Made by a program: the position numbers and the translations under genes. Positions 40,448 to 49,149 of a stretch of DNA of 64,000 nt are shown in pieces. Source of the stretch: Streptomyces asoensis (lineage in GTDB: Bacteria; Actinomycetota; Actinomycetes; Streptomycetales; Streptomycetaceae); contig NZ_CP049838.1 of assembly GCF_013085465.1 (NCBI RefSeq), positions 2,356,001-2,420,000 of the forward strand, in the 5' to 3' direction. The notes beneath the pieces were generated by a model that was not told where the DNA came from, searched no databases, and was given only the letters and a program-made list of their open reading frames with translations. Numbering within the stretch: the first letter of the stretch is position 1; each line of letters begins with the position of its first letter.

Positions 40448-42685
40448 TCAGCGGGCCGCTACGGGCGCAAGTTCCACCGGCACTCCGTTGAGAACCGCGT
40501 TGCCCGACAGCGGGTCCAGCAGGCTGCCGTCGAGGAGCTGGTTGACGTTGACGCCGGGGTCGGTGGCGGCATGGCTGAGGCGGGTGCCGGGGCGGTCGTG
40601 GCCCCAGCCGTGCGGCAGGCTGACCACGCCCCGGCGCACGCCGTCGGTGACCTCGGCCGGTGCGGTCACCTCTCCCCCGGCGCCCTTCACCCGGACCGGC
40701 GCGCCGTCCCGCACACCGAGCCGTTCGGCGTCCTCGGGGTGGATGTGCAGGGTGCAGCGGTTGGTACCGCCGGTGAGCGCGGGGACGTTGTGCATCCAGC
40801 TGTTGTTGGACCGCAGATGGCGCCGGCCGACCAGGACGAGTTCGTCGGGCCGCCGCTTCAGTCCCTCCCGCAGCCGCGGGAGATCGTCGACGATCGGCTG
40901 CGGCAGCAGTTCGATCCGCCCGCTGCGCGTCTTCAGCGGCTGGGGCAGGCGTGGGCGCAGCGGCCCGAGGTCGATGCCGTGCGGGTGGGCGAGCAGCCGG
41001 GCGAGGCCGAGTCCGTCCGGGCGGGTGCCGAAGCCGTCGCCGTAGGGGCCGAGGCGCAGCATCATGTCGAGCCGGCGCTCGGGACCGGTCTCGCCGGTGA
41101 GCTGTGCCGCGAGCTCGCGCGGGTCGCGGCCGTGCACGGGCGAGTGCGGGTCCTTGACCGCCTTGCCGAGGGTCTGGCCGATGACCAGGTCGTCCACGGC
41201 GGACGGGTCGGCTCCGTGCATCCCGGTGGCGGCCAGGGTCAGCCGGGCGAGGATCTCGGTCTCGGCCATCCGGCCGGGCTCGAGCGGGACGGCCGGGCGG
41301 CTGTAGCGGACCTGGTTGCGCACGGCGAGGGTGTTGAAGGCGAAGTCGTGGTGCGGGCTCTGCGAGGGCGGCGGCGGGGGCAGCACCACGTCGGCGTGGC
41401 GGGAGGTCTCGTTCAGATAGGGGTCGACGCTGACCATGAAGTCGAGGGAGTCGAGCGCCTTGTCGAGCCGGTCGCCGTCCGGGGCGGACAGGACGGGGTT
41501 GGCGGCCACGGCGACGAGCGCGCGGATCGGCTCGCCCTCCGTCGTCGCGGTGTCGATCTCCTCGGCGAGCGCCGACAGCGGCAGCTCGCCCTTGGCCTCC
41601 GGGTGCCCGCTCACCCGGGAGTGCCAGCGCGCGAGCTGGAAGCCGTGGCCGGGACCGGCGGGCCGGGGCGTGCGGTCGGTGGCGGCCTGCGGGAAGAGCG
41701 CGCCGCCGGGCCGGTCCAGGTTGCCGGTGAGGATGTTGAGGACGTCGACGAGCCAGCTGGCGAGGGTGCCGTAGGGGACCGTGCAGCTGCCGATGCGGCC
41801 GTAGACGGCGGCGGTGGGGGCGGCGGCGAGTCCGCGGGCCAGGGTGCGGATGAGCGAGGCGTCCACGTCACAGGCGGCGGTGACCGCTTCGGGGGTGAAG
41901 TCCCGTACGGCTTCCGCGAGTTCCTCGAGACCCTCGAGGTGCGGGGCCGACTCGCCGGGATCGACGAGGAGTTCCTCGAAGAGCACCTGGGCCATGGCGG
42001 CGAGGAGCAGCGCGTCCGTGCCCGGCCGGATCGCGATGTGCCGGTCGGCGAGCTTCGCCGTGCGGGTGCGGCGCGGGTCGATGACGGTGAGGGTGCCGCC
42101 GCGGGCCTTGAGCGCCTTGAGCTTGCCGGGGAAGTCGGCGGCGGTGCACAGACTCCCGTTGGACTCCAGGGGGTTGGCGCCGATGAGCAGGAGATGGTCG
42201 GTGTGGTCCAGGTCCGGCACGGGGATCGCGTTGGCGTCGCCGTACAGCAGCCCGCTGGAGACGTGCTTGGGCATCTGGTCGACCGTGGAGGCGGTGAAGA
42301 GGCTGCGGGTGCCGAGGCCGGCGATCAGGACGGTCGGGTAGAGCGCGCCGGCCATGGTGTGCACGTTGGGGTTGCCGAGGACGACTCCGACGGAGTTCGC
42401 CCCGTACCGCTCGACGACCGGCCGGATCCCGGCGGCCACGGCGTCGAAGGCCTCCTCCCAGGTGGCCTCGCGCAGCTCGCCGTCCCGGCGCACCAGAGGC
42501 GTCCGCAGCCGGTCGGGGTCGCCGTCGACGGCGCCGAAGGAGGCGCCCTTGGGGCAGATGAAGCCCTTGCTGAAGACGTCCTCCCGGTCACCGCGGGCTC
42601 CGGTGACCTTCGTCCCCTCGATGGTGAGCGTCAGCCCGCAGGTGGCCTCGCACAACGGGCAGATTCGCAGGGCGGTGCGGGACAC
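40448..42685 (-). CDS. Molybdopterin-dependent oxidoreductase (formate dehydrogenase/NasA-like MopB)
   Basis: 745 residues. An N-terminal [4Fe-4S] site: CPLCEATCG and FICPKG (CX2CX3C...C). Then the molybdopterin domains: VLGNPNVHTMAGALY, LLIGANPLESNGSLCT, VIDPRRTRTAKLADRHIAIRPGTDALLLAA, and the C-terminal dinucleotide-binding end with RRHLRSNNSWMHNVP and LPHGWGHDRPGTRLS. Cytoplasmic, no signal. Substrate not identified; there is no adjacent reductase subunit or hydrogenase. I use GTG 42685, since AGGAGG sits exactly 6 bases before it; the ATG 42712 lacks one. It is 82 bases downstream of a TetR gene. Confidence 0.9.
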   Translation of the reverse strand: MSRTALRICPLCEATCGLTLTIEGTKVTGARGDREDVFSKGFICPKGASFGAVDGDPDRLRTPLVRRDGELREATWEEAFDAVAAGIRPVVERYGANSVGVVLGNPNVHTMAGALYPTVLIAGLGTRSLFTASTVDQMPKHVSSGLLYGDANAIPVPDLDHTDHLLLIGANPLESNGSLCTAADFPGKLKALKARGGTLTVIDPRRTRTAKLADRHIAIRPGTDALLLAAMAQVLFEELLVDPGESAPHLEGLEELAEAVRDFTPEAVTAACDVDASLIRTLARGLAAAPTAAVYGRIGSCTVPYGTLASWLVDVLNILTGNLDRPGGALFPQAATDRTPRPAGPGHGFQLARWHSRVSGHPEAKGELPLSALAEEIDTATTEGEPIRALVAVAANPVLSAPDGDRLDKALDSLDFMVSVDPYLNETSRHADVVLPPPPPSQSPHHDFAFNTLAVRNQVRYSRPAVPLEPGRMAETEILARLTLAATGMHGADPSAVDDLVIGQTLGKAVKDPHSPVHGRDPRELAAQLTGETGPERRLDMMLRLGPYGDGFGTRPDGLGLARLLAHPHGIDLGPLRPRLPQPLKTRSGRIELLPQPIVDDLPRLREGLKRRPDELVLVGRRHLRSNNSWMHNVPALTGGTNRCTLHIHPEDAERLGVRDGAPVRVKGAGGEVTAPAEVTDGVRRGVVSLPHGWGHDRPGTRLSHAATDPGVNVNQLLDGSLLDPLSGNAVLNGVPVELAPVAAR

Positions 42686-42723
42686 GGGTCCTCCTGGGGG
42701 CGGCGTTGCCATCTCCCGGCGAG

Positions 42724-42739
42724 CATACCGAGCGGTATG
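42724..42739. promoter_or_regulatory. TetR-type operator before the molybdopterin oxidoreductase (site D)
   Basis: CATACCGAGCGGTATG has perfect 7-base arms around AG. It lies 39-54 bases before the GTG start and between that gene and the upstream TetR gene, whose stop is 42768. A looser copy (10 of 16 bases) is at 43414-43429 before the TetR gene. Confidence 0.75.
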
Positions 42740-42767
42740 GCCGATGGGGAGGGGGCGGCCGCGACCG

Positions 42768-43385
42768 TCAGTCCAGGCTCCGTGCCAGATACGCCCGCAG
42801 CAGCTCCCGTGTCTCGTCGATCACCTTCGGGTCGCCCTCCGGATCCACCCGGAAGGCCAGCTGGACGAGGGTGTCCGCGGTCTCCACGGCGATCAGGAAG
42901 GTGCGGCGCAGGTCGTCGTCGGGCTCGCGGACGAGATAGTCGGAGAGCAGGTCGGTGAGGCGGTCGGCGACCCGGTGGTTGGGTTCCGCGTGCCGGGCGC
43001 CGACCGGGATCTGGTTGCCGAAGTCGACGAGGGAGAACCCGGGCGCGGTGTGCTTCATGGCCAGGTACTCGTCGAGCACGGCGTCCATGGCGGCCCGCCA
43101 GTCGCCCCGGCGCGCACCCTTCAACCGCTCGGTGACGCGCTCGGAGTAGCGCTCGAGGTTGCGCTGGGCCAGCGCGTCGGCCATCTGTCGCTTGTTGCCG
43201 AAGAAGCGGTAGACGGAGCCGATGGGAACGCCGGCGCGCTCGGCGACGGCCCGGGTACTCAGGCCGTCGTAGCCGACCTCGTCCAGCAGGTCGGCGCAGG
43301 CGTCGAGGATTCTGGTCAGCCGTTCGGCGCTGCGCCGCTGCACGGGCGCACGACGGAGCGATGTCGCTTGGGGCACGGAGCTCAT
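42768..43385 (-). CDS. TetR family regulator (D) of the molybdopterin oxidoreductase
   Basis: 205 residues. HTH: RILDACADLLDEVGYDGLSTRAVAERAGVPIGSVYRFFGNKRQM, with the family start at ATG 43385 (GGAAAGG upstream). The C-terminal domain (LDEYLAMKHTAPGFSLVDFGNQIPVGARHAEPN) resembles regulators of the TetR subgroup with a polar ligand pocket. Same strand as the oxidoreductase, separated by 82 bases containing site D, hence the likely repressor. A GGGTGA-ACC-TCACCC dyad at 43406-43420 sits in its own promoter. Confidence 0.88.
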   Translation of the reverse strand: MSSVPQATSLRRAPVQRRSAERLTRILDACADLLDEVGYDGLSTRAVAERAGVPIGSVYRFFGNKRQMADALAQRNLERYSERVTERLKGARRGDWRAAMDAVLDEYLAMKHTAPGFSLVDFGNQIPVGARHAEPNHRVADRLTDLLSDYLVREPDDDLRRTFLIAVETADTLVQLAFRVDPEGDPKVIDETRELLRAYLARSLD

Positions 43386-43405
43386 GATGCCTTTCCGTCG
43401 CGGCG

Positions 43406-43420
43406 GGGTGAACCTCACCC
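43406..43420. promoter_or_regulatory. Dyad in the promoter of TetR gene D
   Basis: GGGTGAACCTCACCC: perfect 6-base arms, 21-35 bases before the TetR start. It differs from site D but overlaps a loose site-D match (43414-43429). Possibly the autoregulatory site. Confidence 0.4.
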
Positions 43421-43489
43421 CTCGGTACGGAGAAAGATGCCTGATGCACTCAACGGGGGCTCTTCAGGGAAGGCACTCGGGGAAGGCGC

Positions 43490-44011
43490 TCAGGGGGAAG
43501 GCTCCGACGCCGTGATGTACGCCGTGCTCTCCACCGGTTTGCCGTCCACCGCCCACACCGTGCCGTCGTCCGCGCACAGCCGGGCGGTGACCTGGTGGGT
43601 GCCGTGCGGCAGGTAGCCGGCCGGGATGCGGTAGGACGGGGTGCGCAGGTCGGCCACCGGCTGGTCGTCCACGTAGAGCCGGGCGGCGCCGCGGCCGTGG
43701 ACCGCCCCCGCCTTCGCCGCGGTGGGCGTGAACCGGAAGTTCTCCACCTTCAGGCGGACGTCCCAGCTGCCGTCGGCCTCGGGCTCCACCTCGACACCGA
43801 CTTCGGGTGCCCCCTTCTTCTCCACCTCGCGGTAGTGCCGCCCTTCGTCGTCCGTGTCCTTCAGGACCTTGCCCACCGGCGAGGGGGAGACCGACGCCGC
43901 GGTCGACGCGTCCCCCCGCTCATGGGCGCCACTGGTGCCGCAGCCCGCGGATCCGGTCAACAGCAGGACACAGACCGCGGGCACGGCGAGGCTTCCGCGC
44001 GTCCACGACAT
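43490..44011 (-). CDS. Hypothetical lipoprotein
   Basis: 173 residues from ATG 44011. A signal peptide ends in a lipobox SAGC, so it is lipidated at Cys and anchored outside the membrane. The mature part has no known motif: EVGVEVEPEADGSWDVRLKVENFRFTP, ARLYVDDQPVADLRTPSYRIPAGYLPHGTHQV. The repeated short beta-strand pattern with HGTH suggests a small beta-sandwich domain, perhaps like periplasmic additions to cell-wall or copper proteins (HGTHQVTARL...GTVWAVDGKPV). Its neighbours suggest no function. Independent of hmgA, which is divergent. Confidence 0.8.
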   Translation of the reverse strand: MSWTRGSLAVPAVCVLLLTGSAGCGTSGAHERGDASTAASVSPSPVGKVLKDTDDEGRHYREVEKKGAPEVGVEVEPEADGSWDVRLKVENFRFTPTAAKAGAVHGRGAARLYVDDQPVADLRTPSYRIPAGYLPHGTHQVTARLCADDGTVWAVDGKPVESTAYITASEPSP

Positions 44012-44187
44012 GCGGGGGAGCGTAGAACAACGGACCGACACGCGGATCCCCCTGGGGTCTGGTTCCGGCCGTCTTGATCGTCCTCCAGGAGGAGGACCGG
44101 CGCACCTCTTGCGCCGGGGAAATCGCAATCCTACGGTGATGCATAGGAATCAGCAGGCGCACCCGCGGGGCGCCGGAGGGAGCGATC

Positions 44188-45540
44188 ATGAGCAGCGGGG
44201 ACGCACGCAAGACGGCCGAGGGCCTGACCTATCTCTCCGGGTTCGGCAACGAGCACGCCTCCGAGGCCGTGCCGGGCGCCCTGCCCGACGGCCGCAACTC
44301 GCCGCAGCGCGCGCCCCTCGGCCTGTACGCGGAACAGCTCAGCGGTACGGCGTTCACCGAGCCGCGCGCCCACAACCGCCGCTCGTGGCTCTACCGGATC
44401 CGCCCGTCGGCCGCGCACCCGGCGTTCAGCCGCGTCGACGACGGCGCGCTGCGCACCGGCCCCTTCACGCAGACGGTCCCCGATCCGAACCGGCTGCGCT
44501 GGGACCCCCTGCCCGAGCCGCCCGCCGGCACGGACCTCCTCGCCGGCCTGTGGACCCTCGGAGGCAACGGCGACGTCACCCAGCGCACCGGAATGGCCGT
44601 GCACCTGTACCACGCGAACGCCTCCATGGAACGTGTGTTCAGCGACGCCGACGGCGAGCTGCTGATCGTCCCCGAGCAGGGCGGACTGCTGCTGCGCACG
44701 GAGTTCGGGCAGCTGCACGCCGAGCCCGGCGAGGTGGTGCTGATCCCGCGCGGGGTCCGCTTCCGCGTCGACCTGCTGGACGCCTCCGCCCGCGGCTACG
44801 TCTGCGAGAACTACGGTGCCCCCTTCCGCCTCCCCGACCTCGGCCCGATCGGCGCCAACGGCCTCGCCAACCCCCGTGACTTCCGCGCGCCCGTCGCCGC
44901 GTACGAGGACGTCGAGGGCCCGGTGGAGGTGGTCAACAAGTACTGCGGCCACCTCTGGAGCGCGACGTACGACCACTCCCCGCTCGACGTGGTCGCCTGG
45001 CACGGCAACCATCTGCCGTACGTCTACGACCTGCGCCGCTTCAACGTCATCGGGACCATCTCCTACGACCACCCGGACCCGTCGATCTTCACGGTGCTGA
45101 CCGCCCCGTCCGACACCCCCGGTCTGGCCGGCGTCGACTTCGTGGTCTTCGCCCCGCGCTGGCTGGTCGGCGAGGACACCTTCCGGCCGCCGTACTTCCA
45201 CCGGAACGTGATGAGCGAGTACATGGGCCTGATCGAGGGCGCGTACGACGCCAAGACGGCCGGAAAGGGCGGCTTCGTGCCGGGCGGCGGTTCGCTGCAC
45301 AACATGATGTCGGCACACGGCCCGGACCGGGAGACCTTCGACCGGGCGAGCGCCGCCGAGCTGGGCCCGCAGAAGATCGACGACGGGCTGGCGTTCATGT
45401 TCGAGACCCGCTGGCCGATCGCCCTCACCCCGCACGCGGCCCGGGCGGACCACCTCCAGCAGCGCTACGACGACGTCTGGCAGGGCCTCGAACGCCACTT
45501 CCGTCCGTCAGCCGGAACGTCCGACGGAACATTGCACTGA
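44188..45540 (+). CDS. hmgA: Homogentisate 1,2-dioxygenase
   Basis: 450 residues, the full family length. Recognised throughout: [21 protein letters not shown] at the start, [54 protein letters not shown], and the C-terminal iron site [18 protein letters not shown] with nearby His ([10 protein letters not shown] region is not metal). It opens the aromatic ring of homogentisate to maleylacetoacetate in tyrosine/phenylalanine breakdown, with Fe(II) and O2. GGAGGGAGC precedes ATG 44188. The next three genes follow at 26, 25 and 10 bases, so it may head an operon. Confidence 0.97.
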   Translation: MSSGDARKTAEGLTYLSGFGNEHASEAVPGALPDGRNSPQRAPLGLYAEQLSGTAFTEPRAHNRRSWLYRIRPSAAHPAFSRVDDGALRTGPFTQTVPDPNRLRWDPLPEPPAGTDLLAGLWTLGGNGDVTQRTGMAVHLYHANASMERVFSDADGELLIVPEQGGLLLRTEFGQLHAEPGEVVLIPRGVRFRVDLLDASARGYVCENYGAPFRLPDLGPIGANGLANPRDFRAPVAAYEDVEGPVEVVNKYCGHLWSATYDHSPLDVVAWHGNHLPYVYDLRRFNVIGTISYDHPDPSIFTVLTAPSDTPGLAGVDFVVFAPRWLVGEDTFRPPYFHRNVMSEYMGLIEGAYDAKTAGKGGFVPGGGSLHNMMSAHGPDRETFDRASAAELGPQKIDDGLAFMFETRWPIALTPHAARADHLQQRYDDVWQGLERHFRPSAGTSDGTLH

Positions 45541-45566
45541 ACGATGCCGACCGGTACGGATAGCCC

Positions 45567-46316
45567 GTGACCTCCTTCGCCCCGGACTCGATCGTCCTCA
45601 CCCGCAAGCTGCCGCTCTGGTACCAGGTGTCGCAGTCGCTGCGCGCCTCGATACTCGGCCGCTCGCCGCAGGACCCGCTCCGACTGCCCACCGAGGAGCA
45701 GTTGGCGGGTCACTACGGGGTGAGCGTGCTGACCATGCGGCAGGCGCTGAAGGAGCTGGAGGACGAGGGGCTGATCTCCCGGCACCGCCGGCGGGGCACC
45801 TTCATCGAGCCGAGCGCGCGACGGGGCGCTCCGGTCCGGCTCCTCGGCTCGGTCGACGCGATCGTGGCCCAGCAGTCCGCCATGACGACGGAACTCCTCG
45901 ACCACGGCCGTACGTCCGTCCCCGCCGAAGTCGCCGAGCACTTCCCGGACCTGACCGAGGTGGCGACGTACCACCGGCTGAGGAGCGACGAGAACACGGG
46001 GGAGCCGACCAACCACGCCCGCAACTACGTCCGTCCCGAACTCGCCGCCCGGATCGACCCCGACGACCTGGTCCGCCGGCCCATGACGAAGGTGCTGCGG
46101 GACCTCGTGGGCGTGGACATCAGCCGGATCACGGACACGGTCGAGGCCCGGCTGGCGGACCCGGAGACCGCCCAACTGCTCCGGGTCCCGCTGCTCAGCC
46201 CGATCCTGCACTACACGGGCGTCATCTACGACACCGGCGGACAGGTGCTCGACGTGGCCGTCATCCACTACCGGGGCGACCGTTTCTCCTTCACGGTCTC
46301 GCTCGACGCGACATGA
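45567..46316 (+). CDS. GntR-family (UTRA) transcriptional regulator, likely hmgA-linked
   Basis: 249 residues. HTH: LPLWYQVSQSLRASI, then the winged helix LPTEEQLAGHYGVSVLTMRQALKELEDEGLISRHRRRGTFIEP. The C-terminal UTRA ligand domain has TYHRLRSDENTGEPTNHARNYV and ends HYTGVIYDTGGQVLDVAVIHYRGDRF. HutC-type regulators respond to a pathway metabolite. Starting GTG at 45567, 26 bases after hmgA, points to homogentisate or a later intermediate as effector. No operator was identified. Confidence 0.9.
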   Translation: MTSFAPDSIVLTRKLPLWYQVSQSLRASILGRSPQDPLRLPTEEQLAGHYGVSVLTMRQALKELEDEGLISRHRRRGTFIEPSARRGAPVRLLGSVDAIVAQQSAMTTELLDHGRTSVPAEVAEHFPDLTEVATYHRLRSDENTGEPTNHARNYVRPELAARIDPDDLVRRPMTKVLRDLVGVDISRITDTVEARLADPETAQLLRVPLLSPILHYTGVIYDTGGQVLDVAVIHYRGDRFSFTVSLDAT

Positions 46317-46341
46317 CCCGCCACGGGCGACCCGTCGTACG

Positions 46342-47487
46342 ATGCCCAGCGTGACGCCCGACGACGCTCCGCCGCTGGCGGACCTCATGCCGTGGTCCGT
46401 CGCACCGCCGCGGCTCGGCCGGGGGTGGCCGACGGACCCCGACCCGGCTTCCCTGAAAGCCCGCTGGGACGCCCTGGTGAAGGCCGAGGGCCCGGACCGC
46501 GAGGCGCTGTTCGAGGCGACCCGCTCACGCACCCTGCACACGGCGGTCGGGCAACTGCCCGGCCACTTCGGCGGCACGGAGAAGCTCGTCCGCGCCTCGG
46601 GCCCGTGCCCGGAGCCGGTGCGGGTACTGACCGGACCCTTCGACGAGCACTGGCTCATCCCCGACCACCGGCTGATCGACGCGGCCCGCCCGGAGCTGTG
46701 GCGGGTGGCGGACGAACACCAGGTCTTCGTGGTGGAGACGCCGTCCCCGCCGGGCCCGCCCCTGCTGGCGACCTCCCTGATCCCGCTGGCGCGCCCCGGC
46801 CGGGTCCGCCCGCTGTACCGGCGCCCCGGCGGCGCGGAACCCAATCTGGCGCCGGGCCTGCTGGAGCACCTCGGCCACTCCCCCGATCCGGTGGACTTCC
46901 TGGCCTGGACCCTGACGGCCGTCCGCCCCGACCTGACCGTCCCGCTCACCCGGGACCCCGGGCTCTGGGCCCGGGGCGTGGAACTGGGCCGCCGCGCCCT
47001 GTGGCTGCTCCGCCGCGACGGCGAGCGTCCCCGGCTCCCCGGCGGCCGCCGCCCCTACGTCCGCGCCCCGCTGCCCAGCCGGCCCCTGACGCTGCACTAC
47101 GACCGCGACGAGGAGACCCTGCACCTCGACGGCGGCCGTGTCTCCCCGGTCCCGCCGGCGGCCTGGGACTTCGCGGCGGGCGGGGTCCGCGTCCTGGAGC
47201 AGTGGTTCGCGAACCGGACGGCGGAGCCCGGGCCGGGCACCCTGGCCGCGATCCGCCCGACGACCTGGCCGCAGACCTGGACGTCCGAACTCCTCGAACT
47301 GATCACGGTGTTGGCGCTGTTCGCGGAAGCGCGCGCACAGCAGGAGGAGTTGACGGTGCCGGACACGATCACGGCGGACGAGCTGCGCGCGGCGGGCGTC
47401 CTGCCGGTCCCGGACCCGGCCCGGCACCCGGCGACGGTCCTCGACCACCACGAGGAGGGCCCGGAGGGCCAGTTCGCCCTGATCTAG
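46342..47487 (+). CDS. Stand-alone type ISP restriction-modification C-terminal-like (specificity) protein
   Basis: 381 residues, cytosolic. The sequence lacks helicase, nuclease and methylase motifs but matches what I recognise as the C-terminal specificity-type part of type ISP R-M enzymes: LPLPSRPLTLHYDRDEETLHL, AWDFAAGGVRVLEQWFANRT, and TWTSELLELITVLALFAEARAQQ. Early part: DLMPWSVAPPRLGRGWPT, RTLHTAVGQLPGHFGGTEKLVR, DHRLIDAARPELWRV. Streptomyces carry related proteins annotated as type ISP enzymes, from memory. It has no R-M neighbours. Function is therefore open; it sits between the UTRA regulator and the CoA transferase, spaced 25 and 10 bases. Confidence 0.7.
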   Translation: MPSVTPDDAPPLADLMPWSVAPPRLGRGWPTDPDPASLKARWDALVKAEGPDREALFEATRSRTLHTAVGQLPGHFGGTEKLVRASGPCPEPVRVLTGPFDEHWLIPDHRLIDAARPELWRVADEHQVFVVETPSPPGPPLLATSLIPLARPGRVRPLYRRPGGAEPNLAPGLLEHLGHSPDPVDFLAWTLTAVRPDLTVPLTRDPGLWARGVELGRRALWLLRRDGERPRLPGGRRPYVRAPLPSRPLTLHYDRDEETLHLDGGRVSPVPPAAWDFAAGGVRVLEQWFANRTAEPGPGTLAAIRPTTWPQTWTSELLELITVLALFAEARAQQEELTVPDTITADELRAAGVLPVPDPARHPATVLDHHEEGPEGQFALI

Positions 47488-47497
47488 CATCCACCCC

Positions 47498-48706
47498 ATG
47501 GACCAGAGCCCCCCGCCGCTGCCGCCGCCCCTGGAGGGCCTCACCGTCGTCGCCGTCGAACAGGCGGTCGCGGCACCGTTCGCCACCCGGCAGCTCGCCG
47601 ACCTGGGCGCCCGGGTGATCAAGGTCGAGCGGATCGACGGCGGTGACTTCGCCCGCGGCTACGACACGGCCGCCGTCGGCCTCGCCTCGCACTTCGTGTG
47701 GTGCAACCGGGGCAAGGAGTCCATCGCACTGGACCTCAAGGACCCGCGCGGCCTGGACGTCGTACGGCGGCTGATCGCCGACGCGGACGTGTTCGTGCAG
47801 AACCTCGCGCAGGGGGCGGCGGCCCGGCTGGGTCTGGACGCGGCCACCCTGTGCGCGGCGCATCCGCGGCTGGTCGCCGTCGACATCTCCGGGTACGGGG
47901 CGAGCGGGCCGTACGCGGACAAGCGGGCGTACGACATGCTCGTGCAGTGCGAGGCGGGGCTGGTGTCGGTGACCGGGACGCCCGAGCAGCCGGTGAAGGC
48001 GGGGATCCCGGCGGCGGACATCGCGGCGGCCATGTACGCCTTCTCGGGCGTGCTGGCGGCGCTGGTGCGGCGGGGCACGACCGGGCGGGGCGGGCCGGTG
48101 GAGGTGTCGATGCTGGAGGCGCTCGCGGAGTGGATGGGGCATCCGCTGCACCACACGATGCACGGCGGCACCGCCCCGGCCCGCACCGGCCTCGCACACG
48201 CGGTGATCGCGCCCTACGACGCCTACGCCACCGCCGACGGCGGGCGGGTGTTGCTGTCCGTGCAGAACGACCGGGAGTGGCGACGGCTGGCCGAACAGGT
48301 CGTCGGCCGACCCGATCTGGGGACGGATCCGGCGTACGCGACGAACGCGGCAAGGGTGGCGAACCGGGAGCATACGGACGCGCTGGTGGCCGCGGCGCTG
48401 GGCGCCCTGGGCTCCGACGAGGCGCTCGCGCGGCTGGAGGGCGCGGGCATCGCGTGCGCACGCCTGAGGGACCTGCACGAGCTGGCGGAGCATCCGCAGC
48501 TGGCGGCCCGTGAGCGGTGGCGGGAGGTGGGGACGCCGGTCGGACCGCTACGGGCACTGCTGCCGCCGATCACGCTGCCGGGCGGGGCGGAGGCACGGAT
48601 GGGAGACGTGCCCGCGCTCGGGGAACACACCGAAGCGCTGCTGCGTGCCGTGGGGATGACGGACGAGGAGATCGCAGCGCTGCGCCGGGACGGTGTGGCC
48701 GCCTGA
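47498..48706 (+). CDS. CoA transferase family III (CaiB/BaiF type)
   Basis: 402 residues. Landmarks of the family: LEGLTVVAVEQAVAAPFATRQLADLGARVIKVER near the start, SIALDLKDPRGLDVVRRLIADADVFVQNL, and the catalytic-Asp region KRAYDMLVQCEAGLVSVTG (Asp in the AYD motif, about residue 147). The enzyme transfers CoA between carboxylic acids. 10 bases after the ISP-like gene, so likely co-transcribed with the hmgA group; a role in aromatic or branched-acid breakdown is plausible but not shown. Confidence 0.88.
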   Translation: MDQSPPPLPPPLEGLTVVAVEQAVAAPFATRQLADLGARVIKVERIDGGDFARGYDTAAVGLASHFVWCNRGKESIALDLKDPRGLDVVRRLIADADVFVQNLAQGAAARLGLDAATLCAAHPRLVAVDISGYGASGPYADKRAYDMLVQCEAGLVSVTGTPEQPVKAGIPAADIAAAMYAFSGVLAALVRRGTTGRGGPVEVSMLEALAEWMGHPLHHTMHGGTAPARTGLAHAVIAPYDAYATADGGRVLLSVQNDREWRRLAEQVVGRPDLGTDPAYATNAARVANREHTDALVAAALGALGSDEALARLEGAGIACARLRDLHELAEHPQLAARERWREVGTPVGPLRALLPPITLPGGAEARMGDVPALGEHTEALLRAVGMTDEEIAALRRDGVAA

Positions 48707-48741
48707 GCGCGGGACTCAGTACGTGAAGGCGCGCCGGCCGG

Positions 48742-49023
48742 TCAGTGCTTGTTGCCTCCGAACAGCGAACGGCGCAGTCGGCGCAGCGGCGCGAAGAGCG
48801 AGACGCGGCTCACCCGTGCCCGCGTCGTCTTGGGGCCGTGGTCGCGCGCGGGCTCACGCGCGGTCAGCTCCCGCATGAGCGAGGTCGCCTCGAGCGTCTC
48901 GCGCTGCGGTATGGCGGGGCCCGCCAGCACCGAGAGATGGCGGTCGAGGCGCGAACTGGTCGCACTGCTCCCGCACGTGATCGCAGGGACCCTCGCCCTG
49001 CTGTGCATCGTTATCTGTTCCAT
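48742..49023 (-). CDS. Small basic conserved hypothetical protein
   Basis: 93 residues from ATG 49023 with GGGGAG upstream; the longer frame from 49089 is rejected. Sequence: MEQITMHSRARVPAITCGSS at the start, then RLDRHLSVLAGPAIPQRETL and a very basic end PLRRLRRSLFGGNKH. No signal peptide, no motif recognised. Streptomyces have proteins of this shape, function unknown. It is convergent with the CoA transferase. Confidence 0.7.
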   Translation of the reverse strand: MEQITMHSRARVPAITCGSSATSSRLDRHLSVLAGPAIPQRETLEATSLMRELTAREPARDHGPKTTRARVSRVSLFAPLRRLRRSLFGGNKH

Positions 49024-49149
49024 GTCACTCCCCACCCGTACGAGTCCACCCGGCCCGGGCAGGGTAACCCTATCGCCCCGTCGAGGCACACGTGTATCGA
49101 GCTCACAGGATTCACCTTCCCCGTAAGGGGGTTGACGACTCCTCTCCGA

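Noticed and set aside
46342..47487. Complete restriction-modification enzyme
   Set aside because: No helicase, nuclease or methylase motifs in this or neighbouring genes.
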